64,000 nucleotides of DNA from Saccopteryx bilineata (GCF_036850765.1 NC_089492.1:170064296-170128295), one strand, 5' to 3'. Shown: positions 22,590 to 35,321, counted from the first letter of the stretch. Notes: generated by a model not told the origin, from the letters alone. Made by a program: numbers and translations.

Positions 22590-23583
22590 TACTTGTCATT
22601 TTGTTTTCTTTTGTTCTTTGAATCTGGTTGGAAAACCCCCTTTAGTATTTCCTGGAGTGGGGGCTTTCTGATGGTAAATTCTCTCATCTTTTCTGTATTT
22701 GTCAATGTTTTTATATCTCCTTCGTACTTGAAGGATAGCTTTGATGGGTATAGTATTTTTGGCTGAAAGTTCCTGTCTTTCAGGGCTTTAAATATTGGGG
22801 TCTACTCTCTTCTAGCTTGTAGAGTTTCTGCTGAGAAATCTGATTATAATCTAATAGGCCTTCTTTTATATGTTGTATTCTTCTTTTCCCTGGCTGCCTT
22901 GAGAATTTTTTCTTTGTCATTGGTTTGTGTCATCTTCATTATGATGTGCCTTGGAGTGGGTTTGTTGGGGTTAAGAAAACTCGGTGTTCTGTTTGCTTCT
23001 TGAATTTGAGGCTTTAGTTCTTTCCACAGGCTTGGGAAGTTCTCATCTATTATTTGTTTGAGTATATTCTCCATTCCATTTTCTTTCTCTTCTCCTTCTG
23101 ATATACCTATTATTCTTATGTTATTCTTTCTGATGGAGTCAGACAATTCCTGTAGGGCTTTCTCGTTTTTTATTATTTTTAGTCTCTTTCTTCTTCTCTC
23201 TGTTGTGCCTCAAGTTGCTTGTCTTCTATTTCACTAATCCTATCTTCTATCTGGCCTGTTCTATTAGCTAAGCTTGTTACTTCGTTTTTCAGCTTGTGAA
23301 TTGAGTTTTTCATTTCTGTTTGATTTGTTTTTATAGTTTCAATTTCCTTGGTAATATATTCTTTGTGATCATTGAGTTGTTTTCTGATTTCCCTAAATTG
23401 CCTTTCTGTGTTTTCTTGTATATCTCTGAGTATTTTTAAGATTTCTATTTTAAATTCTCTGTCATTTGGCTCCAAGGCTTCCAATTTGTTAAATCTTTTC
23501 TCCATAGACTTTTTCACATCTATTTGTGTTACCTCTCTATCTTTTGTATCCATAATATTCAATTTCCTTTTTCTTATTGGCAT
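22590..23583 (-). pseudogene. L1 ORF1 (RNA-binding chaperone), broken
   Basis: The first piece (23179-23583) starts MPIRKRKLNIMDTKDREVTQ and is a coiled coil with heptad Leu/Ile spacing. The next (22844-23146) begins SDSIRKNNIRIIGI, which matches the RRM start of ORF1p, and includes PRHIIMKM of the C-terminal domain. There is a frameshift at about 23.15-23.18 kb. A stop at 22844 interrupts a frame that then continues in L1-like text to about 22.6 kb. Confidence 0.9.
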
Positions 23584-24419
23584 CTGAAGGTGGTTTTGTT
23601 GATAGTGTTAATTAGAATTAATAAAGAATAAAAAGGGGGAAAAAAGGGAAACACTCCACACACAAAAAAAGTAATAATTTATTATTTCCCCCTTTTTTCT
23701 TTCTTCTCTTCCCCTCCTCTCACCTCCTTAGGGAAATATCGTGATGACCTGTGAATTATATTATGCTAAATGGAACAAAAACTGCCTATAACGGAGGGCC
23801 TGATTTGGGTGAAGAGTTCAAGGGGCAAAAAAGGGAGTAGGGACCTACTAAATGCAAAAAAAAAAAAAAAAAGGAGAAAATCTTAGACAAGCATAAAATG
23901 ATTTGCTTGTAAGTGATGGCTGACTAAGAGATATAATGAGAGGGATAAGAGGGAAACAGAAAAAAGGAGAGAAAAAATAATAATATTTAAAGAAGAAAAA
24001 AATAAAAATAGTAAGTAAAAATCTGTTGTATTAAGTGGAGCGAAGACTAAATACAATGGAGACTTTGGGTTGGGAGGAATGCTAGTGAGTTAAAAAGCAA
24101 TGTAAAAAGTACCCAAAATGCCACAAAAACAAACAAATAAAGGAAAACCAAGAACAAAAGGAGAAAAAAAGAAAAAAACAAAAATCTTGAGTCCCAAATT
24201 AAATAATTTGTTTGTGATTGAGGATTAAATGGGAGGAAATGTAAAAGGAGAAAAGAAGAAATGAATAGAAAGGAAAAAATAAGAAAAAGAGAGAAATGAT
24301 GGAAGAAAAAAAGGAAAGGGAAAAAAAAACAAAAGGGGAGAGAGTGAGAGTTAAGCGTTTAGGAATGTAAACCTAAAGGAGAGTAAGGATGAAGAAAAGA
24401 AATAAAATGTAACACTCAT

Positions 24420-25245
24420 TGTTAGATTCAGGGAGTACTGACATGCTGGGGCTGCCAAGAGTGTACAAGGTCCCTGTGACGCCGAGAACAAAGAGTTCAG
24501 CAACATCCTGCATTGAGTCAGAGACCCTTATCAGAAGTTTATGTTTGAAATTCTCCACTGAGTAATACCCCCCCCCCCGTAACTGCGCATGACCTCCCTA
24601 GCCAATGACTAACAGCCATATCAGCTTCTGTGTAATGCTTGCTCATCCTAGATAGCCACCCTATAAAAAGGAGCCATTTTAGAAGCTCGTGGCTGCAGTG
24701 CTCCAGTCTCTTCGCAGGCGTGGGTTGCCTGCAGTCCCTGTGCAGGTTTGGGGGGCTGCAGTGCCCCAGTCTCTTCGGAGGCATGGGTTACCTGCAGTCC
24801 CTGTGCAGGTTTGGGGGGCTGCAGTGTTCCCCTGTGTGGGTTACCTGCAGTCCCTGCGCAGGTTTGGGGGGCTGCAGTGCTCCCTTGTGTGGGTTGCCTG
24901 CAGTCCCTGCGCAGGTTTGGGGGGCTGCAGTGCTCCAGTCTCTTCGGAGGCGTGGGTTGCCTGCAGTCCCTGCACAGGTTTGGGGGGCTGCAGTGCTCCC
25001 TTGCGTGGGTTGCCTGCAGTCCCTGCGCAGGTTTGGGGGGCTGCAGTGTTCCCCTGTGTGGGTTACCTGCAGTCCCTGCGCAGGTTTGGGGGGCTGCAGG
25101 GTTCCCCTGTGTGGGTTACCTGCAGTCCCTGCGCAGGTTTGGGGGGCTGCTGTGTTCCCCTGTGTGGGTTACCTGCAGTCCCTGCGTAGGTTTGCAATAA
25201 AACTTATAAAATTCACTTTGGGTCTGCTGTAGTCTATCTCGCTGG
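24420..25245 (+). mobile_element. LTR-like insert with internal VNTR, in the L1 5' UTR
   Basis: The segment begins 'tgttagattcagggagtact'. It has a TATA-type 'accctataaaaaggagcc' at about 24658, nine copies of a GC-rich repeat, then aataaaactt at about 25196 and a short U5-like end 'tatctcgctgg'. This is the order U3, R, U5 of a solo LTR. It is bounded by a perfect 14-bp direct repeat aatgtaacactcat (24406-24419 and 25246-25259). If the LTR is instead taken as TGT..ACA (24420-25254), the duplication is only 5 bp (ctcat). Family not identified. Confidence 0.65.
24690..25190. repeat. VNTR of mixed 53- and 63-bp units
   Basis: About nine units share 'ggtttggggggctgcagtg' and 'cctgcagtccctgcgca'. 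Six have a short linker (ttcccctgtgtgggtt, 53-bp unit). Three have a long linker with 'ctccagtctcttcggagg' (63-bp unit). The open frames in all three + frames come from the repeat. It lies between the TATA-like box and the poly(A) signal of the LTR-like insert. Confidence 0.95.
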
Positions 25246-26610
25246 AATGTAACACTCATGGGTAGTGTAGTTCAAGAAAAGGGTAGCATAAGATGGGCAG
25301 AGAATAAAAGGACCGAGGTGGAGGAAATACAAATAATAATAAAGGCAATAAGAAAGAACAAAGAAACAACAACAACAAAGAATTAGTGGAACAAGTTATA
25401 AAGTCTGTGGATTTTTCTTGATTTTGAGAGGTTAACTTCTTCCTTTTTCTTTTCTCTCCCTCTTCCTGGTCGGTGACTCTGTACCCCAGGTTCTGCCCCT
25501 GTGTCATGCTTAGGTAGGGATTTGCAGTTGATGGGATTCTATGGCAATGTCATATAATTGGCTTTAGTCTCGCTGGTAGTCAAGGCTTGTTGGCGTTTGC
25601 AGAGTCCAACAATGAGGGGGTTTGCTTTCCTGGAGTCTCTCTGCTAGTCTCCCCTTCCTGAATTAGCAGCCTGGTGATCCAACTATGAGGCTGCCACTGC
25701 TTCTGTCTGGGGAGTAAGAGGCTCAAAGAGCTAGGAAATCCCCACTCTATCCTCACTCAGCACAAGGCTCTGGGTAAGGCTCTGGCAGTCAGAGCTTCCA
25801 GCGTAATCAGGTGGGGCTGGGAGTCAATTGTTGTCAAGGTGACTGTTCAGCGCCTAGCATTCAGTTGGACCACTCAACCCAGGCTTTCCACACTTTGTAG
25901 CCTGTTTTGGCTGGGAAGAAGATGCACTATTCGCTGCTTGCTGTATAGATCTTAATATCTGCCAAGTCCCTCTTGTTAGGTATATCCCTGAATATGGAGG
26001 CTCTGTCAATCAGAAGTTGCCCCCGCCCCTTTAGCAAAAGGCACTGAAAAATATCATGCCTCTTGTCTTGGATTGCTGAACTGGGAGAGATCTTATCAAT
26101 TAGAGCCCCGTGGGTGCGCAGATTTCGTGGGTTAAGCTAATTTCAGTGATTGGATCCGCAGCTGTGCTCCAGAAAGTATTTCAGGCTGCCTGCGCTCCCC
26201 TCCCCGAAAGCTTGGTTGTTAGCTTGAATGGCTGGGTGAGGTGCCCCGCCCATGGCGAGAATCTCCCGACTAGGAAAGACAGGCTTGGCACCCCTCTCGG
26301 ACCACGGCACGGGGCGCGCGCACGGTTTCTCAGTGCACGCTGGTGGCTGGGACTCTCCGGACCAGGGCACGGGGTGCGCGCACGGTTTCTCAGGGGATGC
26401 CAGCTGCCGCCAGTGCCCAGGCTGCCGCTCCCCGAGTGTGGGCGGGCAGTTGCACGTGTGGGTTGACTCACCACAGGCGTACTCCCTCCTCAGCAACAGT
26501 CCTTTCGCTTTCAGTGTGTGTGTGGAACTCCTGAATGCTCCGAGGATAAATTTTTCTGTTTCTAGTTGATAAATTTGTTGAGATTTTGGGGAGATCTGTC
26601 GGATGCGCTG

Positions 26611-26640
26611 CTCATGGCGCCATTTCCGTGACGTCACTCC
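26611..26640 (-). promoter_or_regulatory. L1 5'-end promoter sites: CRE and YY1-like
   Basis: The palindrome tgacgtca at 26629-26636 is a full CRE (CREB/ATF site) within the first dozen bases of the L1. Next to it, ggaaatggcgc (26617-26627 on the - strand) matches the YY1 core. Human L1 also has a YY1 site at its start. Binding here is inferred. Confidence 0.55.
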
Positions 26641-26649
26641 TCAGCATCT

Positions 26650-28855
26650 TCTTTTGAAATGCCTGCCAACTTTCCCTGGCTTCTTCCTGCTTCTTTGCTA
26701 TCCACCTTAGAGCCAGAATTGATTCTTTATTGGTGCTTTTCCATTATTGACAAAAAATACTCCCCAAAGCTGTATACCTGTATTACCTGTATTTATACCT
26801 GTATTACCTTGGACTGACTAGATTCATGACCTTTGTCTATTGCTAAAGCTGATGATTAATTTTCAGGATGTGTTGTGTAAAAGAGGGGAAGAGGGTGATG
26901 ATGGTAAGGATGGTAAATGCATATGTGGGTGTGTGAGCGTGGGACGAATCAAGCTCTCACTGCTTGATGTTTTATCATTTTGGCATTGACTTTTTGGTAA
27001 GCTTTACAAGATTGAACATACAAGCTGTTTACATATGAAGTTGGGGGGTTGCCTTTGTATTTACCTTGGAGCCTTAATTACTGTTGATCCCAGCCCAAGT
27101 GGAATAGCCACAGATGATATGAATATAATTGGAAAGTTTTTATTATGCAATATGGTTATCTTTGAACAAGTCAGTGTTAGGCTTCCTATGAAATACTAGT
27201 AGGTAACCAGATACCTGTTTGGACATCACGTGAGTGTGCAGTTTTAAGAATTGTCATCTTTATCATTAACACAATATTTTTTGAGATTCCTGCAATGGAC
27301 AGCATTCTCTCCAGCCTCTGTGTCCCCACCTCTCTGCTCCTGACCTCGTAAGTGGCTCCCCACAGAGAGGGAGTCCCCAGAGAAACCCTTGCTTTCTGTT
27401 TTTCTTTGCGTTTCTGAAAGGCCATCTCAAGTTGGAAAATAAAATCAAATTGATTATGACTTGGGCTATTCAGACAAGGAAATACAACTTTATTTCTAGG
27501 AGTGAAAAATTTAAATCCACTGAGATTATTTCAAGGTCTATGTTCATTATATTTATTTTCTGAAGAAATTTTCCTAGGAAGAGTATCTGGTTACTTGTCA
27601 CAGAAATTGCTTTCCTCTCTTTGACTGAGACCATCATCCTCAAACTAATTTCCTGTTTAATGTTCAATATTTGAAAGCAGGAAATTGTCATAATAAATAT
27701 AAAAACATTTGAAATGATGGTGGAAACACATTCAGAAATTTGGTTGCTCAGGAAATAAATTTTTGCCTACTTTATTAAAAATCTGGACCTTATTTAGCAT
27801 TTTTCTCTCCTCATTTATATTCTCATCAGTCACCATTATCGAAAGAACTTTATTAAATATTGAGTTCTACATGGCACTATGAGAAAGCGATTGGGTCCCT
27901 GTCCATCAGCAGCTTCAAGGATCTAACCCCCAAAACGGGAAGGAATAGAGAGTGTGCATAGACATAACAAAATATAAGTGTAGATTTCATAATTGCACAC
28001 AAAAGTTAAGTGTGTTTTGTAGGATGTGGGTGAGAAGGAAACTTGGGAATTGCATCTTAATTAGCATTTCTGCCCTCTTCAAAAAGAATGTGAGTTTCCA
28101 CAGAAGAGACTATGCATTTGCAGCTTGATTGAATGAACAGGGTGATGTAGGTGTGGAAGTAACTGAATTCTATGTTAGAAAAGAAAATAGTTTGATGGGC
28201 CACACAGAGTGGTGGAGTAACGAGGCTGGGGACTCAGTCAGTTGGTCTGCAGGAAGTGAGGTCAGCACAGCAGAGACCCAGCTCTTTGGAACTGACTCGC
28301 TCAGCCAGCTCAGCCAGTCCCACTCCGTCCCCAGGAACAGCAGGAGGTGACTCCAGACTGACGAGGCCTCATCATGACAGGCCCACAACCTTTTGCATGT
28401 TACCAGAAGCAGATGAGTTTTAATCAACCCTCACACTTGTCTGAGCCTTTTATCCTACTGTTGGAGCAGCATGATCTAGTGACGCAAATGCCAGCCTCGG
28501 AAGTCAATAGAGTCAGATTCTATTCTTGGTCTTTTCTGGGACAAGTCACTGGCTGGAAGTAGCAGTCATTCTGAGTAGCTGAGAATAACTAACAAGACAT
28601 TTTAATGATTTAATAAATCTTTCTCACTGAACTACATGGAAAGACGTGAAACATTACACTCTAGCTACTCACTAGCCTTAATTAACTTGATGTTGAAAAG
28701 GTCACTGCCCTGTCTGGCGGTTCCAAATCACTTCAGACCCATCTGTGGGGGTGACTGTAAGGGGTGACAGAAAATGTGTACACAGGCAAATGGGAGCCCT
28801 GTGCCTTCCATTGGGGCCTTAAGTGAGTATATTTCAAAGGAGCCACACCCCAGCT
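26650..28855. other. Intergenic stretch, nothing firmly recognised
   Basis: No coding exon is seen. Short open frames (for example 28129-28350) have no recognisable domain and look random. Confidence 0.55.
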
Positions 28856-29060
28856 AATAACAATCGGCATTTATTAAGGGCTAGTTTCTGTGCAAGTCAC
28901 TCTCACAAGCGATTTACTCATTTAATCCTCATCAGCAACCGTGGTAGGCACATTCTATTATAATTCCTGATTTCTGAGGAAACTGAGGCATAGAGAGTTG
29001 TAGTGATTGGGCCAAAGTTTTTCAGTCTGCAAAGTGAAAGAACCAAGATTTGAATGAATG
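28856..29060 (-). repeat. MIR SINE fragment
   Basis: 'atttactcatttaatcctca' and 'gaggaaactgaggcatagag' are reverse-orientation MIR landmarks. Confidence 0.8.
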
Positions 29061-29739
29061 AAGTCCAAGTCGAGAGCCTGCATGCTTAACCGCGGGGCTT
29101 TGCTGCCCCCTCCGTCAGTTCAGGCTGTTCTCCCACAGTTAAAAAGGCACTAGCCATGCGTGGGTTTTGAGGCACTCAAATCTTCCAGGTATTCCTGTAA
29201 ACACACTTTAGGATAGGTCAAAGCATGCAAGGCCCTCAGGTGCTGCATAGGAAATAGAATCTTACCAATATTACACACAAGTGGTGGAGGTCACCAGGAG
29301 GTTGGGTTGGTATGAAAAATTATTGCGGTTTAATGAACTAAAACACTTCACTTCAGCAAACATTTATTGAACTGCTCTTGTGATCTAGATACTATATTAA
29401 GTATTGAGAGACATATGAGTAAAACATGGTACCAACCTTCAAGGACCTCCTAATGAGCTGATTTGCCCTTTATAAAATTTCTGGGAAAACAAAATTAGCA
29501 GGCTAGACTGATCTTTTGTACACTCAGCACGGGGAGTCTTACCTTCACTGCACTGAATCCTATGTAGGGGTGACGTGTATATTTCCTGTTGGCTTTTTTA
29601 TACCCTGTAACAAGTGCAGAGCTCTGAGATAAAGGAAGTGTTCACTCTCAGACATTTTCAACAAAGATGAGATGCAGCTTTCTCATCTTTTCCAGAGGAA
29701 TCTATTCACAGGTAGGGACATCTTCAAGTCAGCCCACCT

Positions 29740-29945
29740 GGGTGTAAATGCGAGCTTGATCACTTCTGGCTACATGTTTTTGGGTGAACCACTTTATCTC
29801 TCTGTGCCTAGAGCCCCTTATCTATAAATAGAGAGAAAAAAAGTAGTCACCCTTAGAATTCTTTCAACAATAAATTAAATGCAAAACTGCATGACAGTGT
29901 TTATCCCATTGCATGCAACAGAGAATGCTCTCAGTAAGTGTAAAC
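29740..29945 (+). repeat. MIR SINE fragment
   Basis: 'gtgaaccactttatctctct' followed by 'gccccttatctataaatag' and an A/T-rich 3' part, MIR order on the + strand. Confidence 0.6.
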
Positions 29946-30419
29946 TGTTTGGATTATTTTCTCGGTTTAGTTCTATTTCTTAGTTCTGTCTCCTCCTGCA
30001 GGACTCAGGAAGGGACTCGAGCAAAGCAAAGATTATAGATTTTAGGCCCTCCCTCTTCATTCCTCCAAGAGCAGCTAGTAAATTGGCCCAGGGGCAAGCT
30101 ATGGAAATGACAAGAGCAGCATCTCTCGCTGATATTCTTCATTTATCAGGAGGCAGAAGGAGTGAGTGACAAGGGAGTGAGTCCTCTGGAATAGACTCTG
30201 AAGCTGGTAATGTACCCAAGACAGAAACCTTGAGAGAAAGCCATCGCCACCTGAAGGATTGGGGCACAGAGCATTCGCTCTCCTTCAGCTCTGTTCTCTG
30301 CGGTCCAGCTCCCCACTCCTCTCCCTTGGGGCTGCACTGAGCTGTCGCCCACCACCCTCAAGTTTCCCTACCTCCTCTGCTGGATCCGGCCTTCTGTAGA
30401 ACACCTCACTCTCTACCGT

Positions 30420-30790
30420 GACAGCCTCATCCCATGGTGCTGCCTGTTGCACAGCACTAGAGAGCAGTGTTCATACTGGAACTGCGCCGCTCTGTGGCCT
30501 TGTCATTACAGATGGCTGCTCTCTATTCTCCGCAGGGCTCAGGGCTGCTTCAATGACAGTGCACTTAATACAGTTCTTTCAAGGCGATGCACACACTGTG
30601 CTCTGGGAATTTGCATGTGCTGTTGCCTCTGCCTTGACAGCTCCCCTCTCTCCGTATAGTCCACTGCCCCCCCACACACACACATCAAAGGAACAAATTC
30701 CTGCTTAACTTTTCCTATTTCAAGATACAGATTAAATATCAGGTCCTCAGGGAGGCCTGCCCAGAGTCTTAATCTAGGACAAATCTCTTT
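30420..30790 (+). repeat. L2 LINE 3'-region fragment
   Basis: 'tttcaagatacagattaaat' and 'ctcagggaggcctgcccaga' match the L2 end block. Diverged. Confidence 0.55.
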
Positions 30791-32715
30791 GCGTAAACAG
30801 AAATCCTTGATGCTCCTTTTTTTATATAGCCTTTTTTTTTTTTTTTTAATATAACAGTGATTTGCTTGAAGTCTCTATAAGGCCTGTGGGTGGACAGTGT
30901 GTCTATCCTGGTCGGTGCTTTGTGAGCAAAAGGGCCTGCTCCCCCTGCCCTTCCCCGCCTCTCTCAGAGGAAACCTCCTTTAACATTTCTTGTTTAAAAC
31001 ACTTCCAGTGGCTTCTTCCATAACTCTAGATAATATACTTATTATTTCTTAATTTATAACAGACAATAATGACTGCTTTCCTACCATTAGAGATGAGAAT
31101 TTAATTTACTTTCCCTGAATCTCATTTTATTGCCTCCCTTCTTTCCAGTTTCTGTTTCATTTTCAGTTCTTTCATTGGGTTATTTTTTTATAATTGTACT
31201 TTATAAACCGGGGTCATTATTTCTTTCCATAAATGTGAGACAATTACTCTTGACTCCTCATTAAATTGGATAAGGGCATTAGTATTCCTACCATTAGCTC
31301 CTCTTATCTTTCCCCGTCTGCTTTCCAAATTCCGCTAGCTCTACCTTTAATATCTTCAGATTAATCACATATGCCATCTATTTTATAATCATTATTTAGA
31401 CTTTCTTTTGTCTACAGTTTGATTTTGAAAATTGAAAAGAAGTAAACAGTTTGTTTGGGTTTTGGAAAAACGTTTGTCTCTGCAGAGCTGCTCAGGCAGC
31501 AGAGTTCAGTTCTTTCTCTGTGGATCCAACATCCCACAGCTCCTATTCTACAGGAAACACGTTCTGCCTAATGGGAAGGTCCAATTGCAAATGGCTTCCT
31601 TTTTCTTAGACTTCATCAATTTCCCCCCATGACTCCACAACCATGCTTAATATTTGGACTATGATTTTCTTGTGCAGTTTATTTTTAAATCTTATTTTTG
31701 GAGTTTCTATCACCTTTTTCTTTTTTGATTAGAGCATATTTCTCTTCTGTAGACTACAAGATACCTAACCATCAGTTGTGTGAAATCACAGCTTTTCTTT
31801 TTTCCCTGTTTATTGCCTTGTAGATGTTGGTTGTTCTTTTTGGAAGTTTGTTGGTTCCTTTTTATCTTTTGTGTTCTCAAATTTCACAAGAATGTTTCTA
31901 ACATTTTTTGTTGGGATTTAAAATTTTTTGTTACTAAATTTATTGGGGGTGACATTGCTTAATAAAATTATATAGGTTCAAGTGCACAATTCTATAACAC
32001 ATTATCTGCTTATTGTCAAATTGGCTTTTTTTTTTTTACCATTCACATTGTTGAATATTCAGCGAGCACTTTCAATATGAAGACTTCTGTATTCTTCAGC
32101 CTTGAGAAATTTTCTTCTATTTATACTTTCTTCTCTATTTTTTATTTCCTTTTGATTGGCTCTCTGCCTTTTACTTCTTTGTCTTATATTCTTATTTTTA
32201 TGGAGGGTATTTTATTTTTTGGGAAATGCCTTCACTATTCTTTTATGAATGTGTTGTTTTTATATCATTTGATGTTTCTTTTCATGGTATTCTATTTTTT
32301 ATCTTATTTATGCAAATTTTTCTTGCAGACTAATTAGATTATTTTTAGAGTTGCCCTGTGATTTCTGGAATACATTTCCCACAGACCCTATTATGTTCTA
32401 TATATAGGCTTTTTCAAGATGCTGGTTTTCCTCAGATGTCTCGTGATTCTGATTGTGTGTTCCTGTTTAAGAAAGAAGAATCAGGTAGTTTATTCAGGAT
32501 GCTGGAGACAATTTACTCCACCCTTAATTCAGCAGGCCCAGCTCTTCCATCAGGCTCTCACAGGAATGAGGAGTAAAGCTGGCAGCTCTGATTTTGCTTT
32601 TAGATGGAGTAATAATGGCAAGACAGCCATTAGGTTGGGCTCCTTCAAATGCAAATATTAGATTGAGGAGAAGCTTTGCTCTGGGGTACCCATAGCCATA
32701 CTCCCAGTCTTAGTC

Positions 32716-32716
<1 letters not shown>

Positions 32717-32745
<29 letters not shown>
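32717..32745. repeat. (CA)n microsatellite
   Basis: About 14 CA units, intergenic. Confidence 0.95.
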
Positions 32746-32746
<1 letters not shown>

Positions 32747-33119
32747 TAAATTAAAAAAAAACCTCTTTAGTCTCCCTATTAAGCACCTCTTCTGTTTTCT
32801 GTAATGGCAGCACAATGTCCAGGTCTAGATAAAAAATGCAGTAATTATTTTAAATGACCGTATAATAGTCGCACACAGCTTTTATGTGTTTGCTTTTGTG
32901 GGTTCACCACTCATTAAGTCATGCTCCCTGTGCCCAAGCAACTCATAGTCTAGCTTCTAATGGAAGAACCAGATGTGTAAACAAATCACTATAATAAAGA
33001 GAGAGAACTCTGACAGAATGTGTTTGTACAGAATGCTGGCACTTGAAGAAGAGGCATTAACTCTGAACTGGGAGATGGAGAGAGAGAGAGAGAGAAAGAG
33101 AGAAAGATTTCCAGAGACA

Positions 33120-33330
33120 AAGAATACATTGAATGTAGGTGCAGCTGCAGCCTTTGGAGTCAGGTGGCTCAGAGTTGAGTCCTGACTCTGTCACTTACTG
33201 GTTCTCCTTGGTCGTTATCTCTTTGCCAGTTTCCTCCTGTGTGAAATGGGTATATGATCAGAGCCTTGACTTTCTAGGTTTTTTGTGAGGATTAAATGAA
33301 TTACTATACATAAAATGTCTCAATGATGCC
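33120..33330 (+). repeat. MIR SINE fragment
   Basis: 'ctgactctgtcacttactgg', 'ttcctcctgtgtgaaatggg' and 'tgtgaggattaaatgaatta' appear in MIR order. Confidence 0.8.
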
Positions 33331-33334
33331 TTCC

Positions 33335-34700
33335 ATTCAATATTCATTATCTCATTATTATTGCTATTATTTCTTGGTGTGAGCTTGAATGAGAAATTCA
33401 ATAGCCAGAGAAGGGCAGATGGTCACTGCTGGGGAAACAAGCTTTGGGAATGCAGGCACAGTGGCAAGAACACACAGGCACCTTTAGAGAAGATACTGGC
33501 TGAGTATGACAAGAATGCAGGTTCCAGGACACATGCCAGAATATAACTGGGAAGGAGCGGGACAGGTCACAGGTGACCATGGAAGTGACAGAGGAGCTGC
33601 TGACACAACTCTTTTCATCAGTTTTTTTGGCTTGAGATCCTATGAACTTATGCATTGTATATGTAAGGCAACTAATGAAGTTAGGGAATCTATAACCTAT
33701 ATAAACTTAAAAACTTCTTAGGACCCCATTTAATAGCTGGCGTGGACAATAAGGAACATTGAGAATATATGGAAGCATTTCCCTGAAGAAGACAGTAAGG
33801 GAGGTGGCAGGATTAAAAATAATTGAATGAAAAATTCAAAGCCTGGGGTAGGTGGTGGGTTAGATTGTCTTTTGTCAGAGGTGTTAGACTTGTAGGTAAC
33901 TTTGAATTTTAGATGTTGGTCCAATGTGCAGAAGGGTTACAAAGGCAGATTCCAGAAAGACACGAGGGTAAGCTTTCTAACCATATGGAGCCATCATAAG
34001 ATGTAGTGACTTGCCCTTTGTGGCAGTAGGGGACCAGCTGGTGGGAGTGGCCAGGCAGATAGAGGTGGTAGCATTAGTGCTGACATAAGGGGGGGCAGGG
34101 TCTTCTGGCTGGGGTAGGCCCACATCATTGAAGGGGTCTCCCAACTCCATGTGCCTCTGCTTACACGATCTCCAGGCCAGAACTCATTTTTCAGTTTTGG
34201 TGCGTCTGTCTCACCTCTGTCTCCATCAACAAGTGTGCAATTTCACTTTGCTCTAGAAGGCTCAGTACCAAAGGGAAGGTTTGGCTCAGTGGAGGCAAAG
34301 GGCTGATGCCAAGGCTCTAAGACCATCCAGTTTGCCATACCACTGATGTCTCCCCAGCTGGGCCTGGTAATCGCTTTAAAAACTAGTCTGCTGCTCCCTG
34401 TCCTCTGATTACACATGGCCTGTGCTTTTTTTTCAAAGATCACGGTGTATTTCCCACACCATTCAACCACCTCTTCTGCTTTCCTACAAGATGCTCTGAT
34501 CTCCTCCTTATAAGGCCCCCCTTCCCTAAAGCCTGGGCAAGACAGGAAAGATAGCTGGGTTGAGTTACTCTTGCTCACCCAGCTCCTACTTTATCCATCT
34601 TGGTTTCTTTTAGGTGTTGAGGACTAGAGCTGCTTGTTTGTAGCTGCTCTCATGCCTGTACCTAAGAGTTGCCATGCCCAGCAGCTATTCTTGATCATTT
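33335..34700. other. Intergenic stretch, nothing recognised
   Basis: Moderate GC, no splice-bounded frame or repeat that I can name. Confidence 0.5.
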
Positions 34701-34714
34701 AAGAATCAAGTCTC

Positions 34715-34906
34715 TGGTGGCGCAGTGGATAAAGCGTCGACCTGGAAATGCTGAGGTCGCCAGTTCAAAACCCTGGGTTTGCCTGGTCAAAGCACATATG
34801 GGAGTTGATGCTTCCAGCTCCTCCCCCTTTTCTCTCTCTCTCTCTCTGTTTCTCTCTCTCCCTCTCTCTCTCCTCTCTAAAAATGAATAAATAAAATTAA
34901 AAAAAA
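34715..34906 (+). mobile_element. Bat tRNA-derived SINE, 'gcagtggata' type
   Basis: 'ggtggcgcagtggataaagc' and 'ggaaatgctgaggtcgccag' are followed by a (CT)n run and 'aaaatgaataaataaaatta'. A 13-bp duplication agaatcaagtctc lies at 34702-34714 and 34907-34919. The first few head bases are missing. Confidence 0.92.
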
Positions 34907-35315
34907 AGAATCAAGTCTCATCCTCAGAGAGTCATTGTCATACAACACAGAAGCAAGCATGGAAGGCTTCAAATGCTGTCACTTGGACCACATGCTGAGG
35001 GACTTGTGGAAGGTTTCAGGGAGGAAAGTGAAAGTGATATTTCCACAGGAAAGTGGAAAACCTGAGGGAACTGGAACGACTTCTCCCAAATCTGGCCAGT
35101 GTTCCTTGTTGAGGGGGCTGATTTGCCATCTGTTTTATACTGGACCAGGCAAAATAAACAGTGTGCACAAAGAGCACTAATTGCTCCATGTATTCCTCCA
35201 TTCAGCCAGGGGAACATCAGAGCTAATCAGCCTTAAAATGGAAAATCACAAGTCGGAGCAGAAGAGCCACACTGAAGGAATGACAATGCAATTCAGGTTC
35301 TGCTGGTTCACATAT

Positions 35316-35321
35316 TTTATT
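35316..35321 (-). terminator. NRSN1: Candidate NRSN1 poly(A) signal AATAAA
   Basis: On the - strand, ataaataaaat gives a canonical AATAAA about 1.23 kb after the NRSN1 stop, with GT-rich text after it. Other signals could be used. Confidence 0.4.

Larger units (their letters stand above)
18166..26643 (-). mobile_element. Full-length L1 LINE (mutated), with an LTR-like insert in its 5' UTR
   Basis: The element runs from a poly(T) at 18166 (its poly-A tail on the - strand) to its 5' end near 26640. In order it carries a 5' UTR (23584-26640, about 2.2 kb without the insert), ORF1, a spacer and ORF2. Short flanking repeats gcatctt at 18159-18165 and 26644-26650 are a possible target duplication. 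Both ORFs are broken by frameshifts or stops, so the copy is inactive. The 5' end and the gene order make it full length, which is uncommon among L1 copies. Confidence 0.9.

Noticed and set aside
24639..25232. Three overlapping + frames of 150-197 codons
   Set aside because: All three frames are open because the VNTR units avoid stops; the peptide is the repeat itself.
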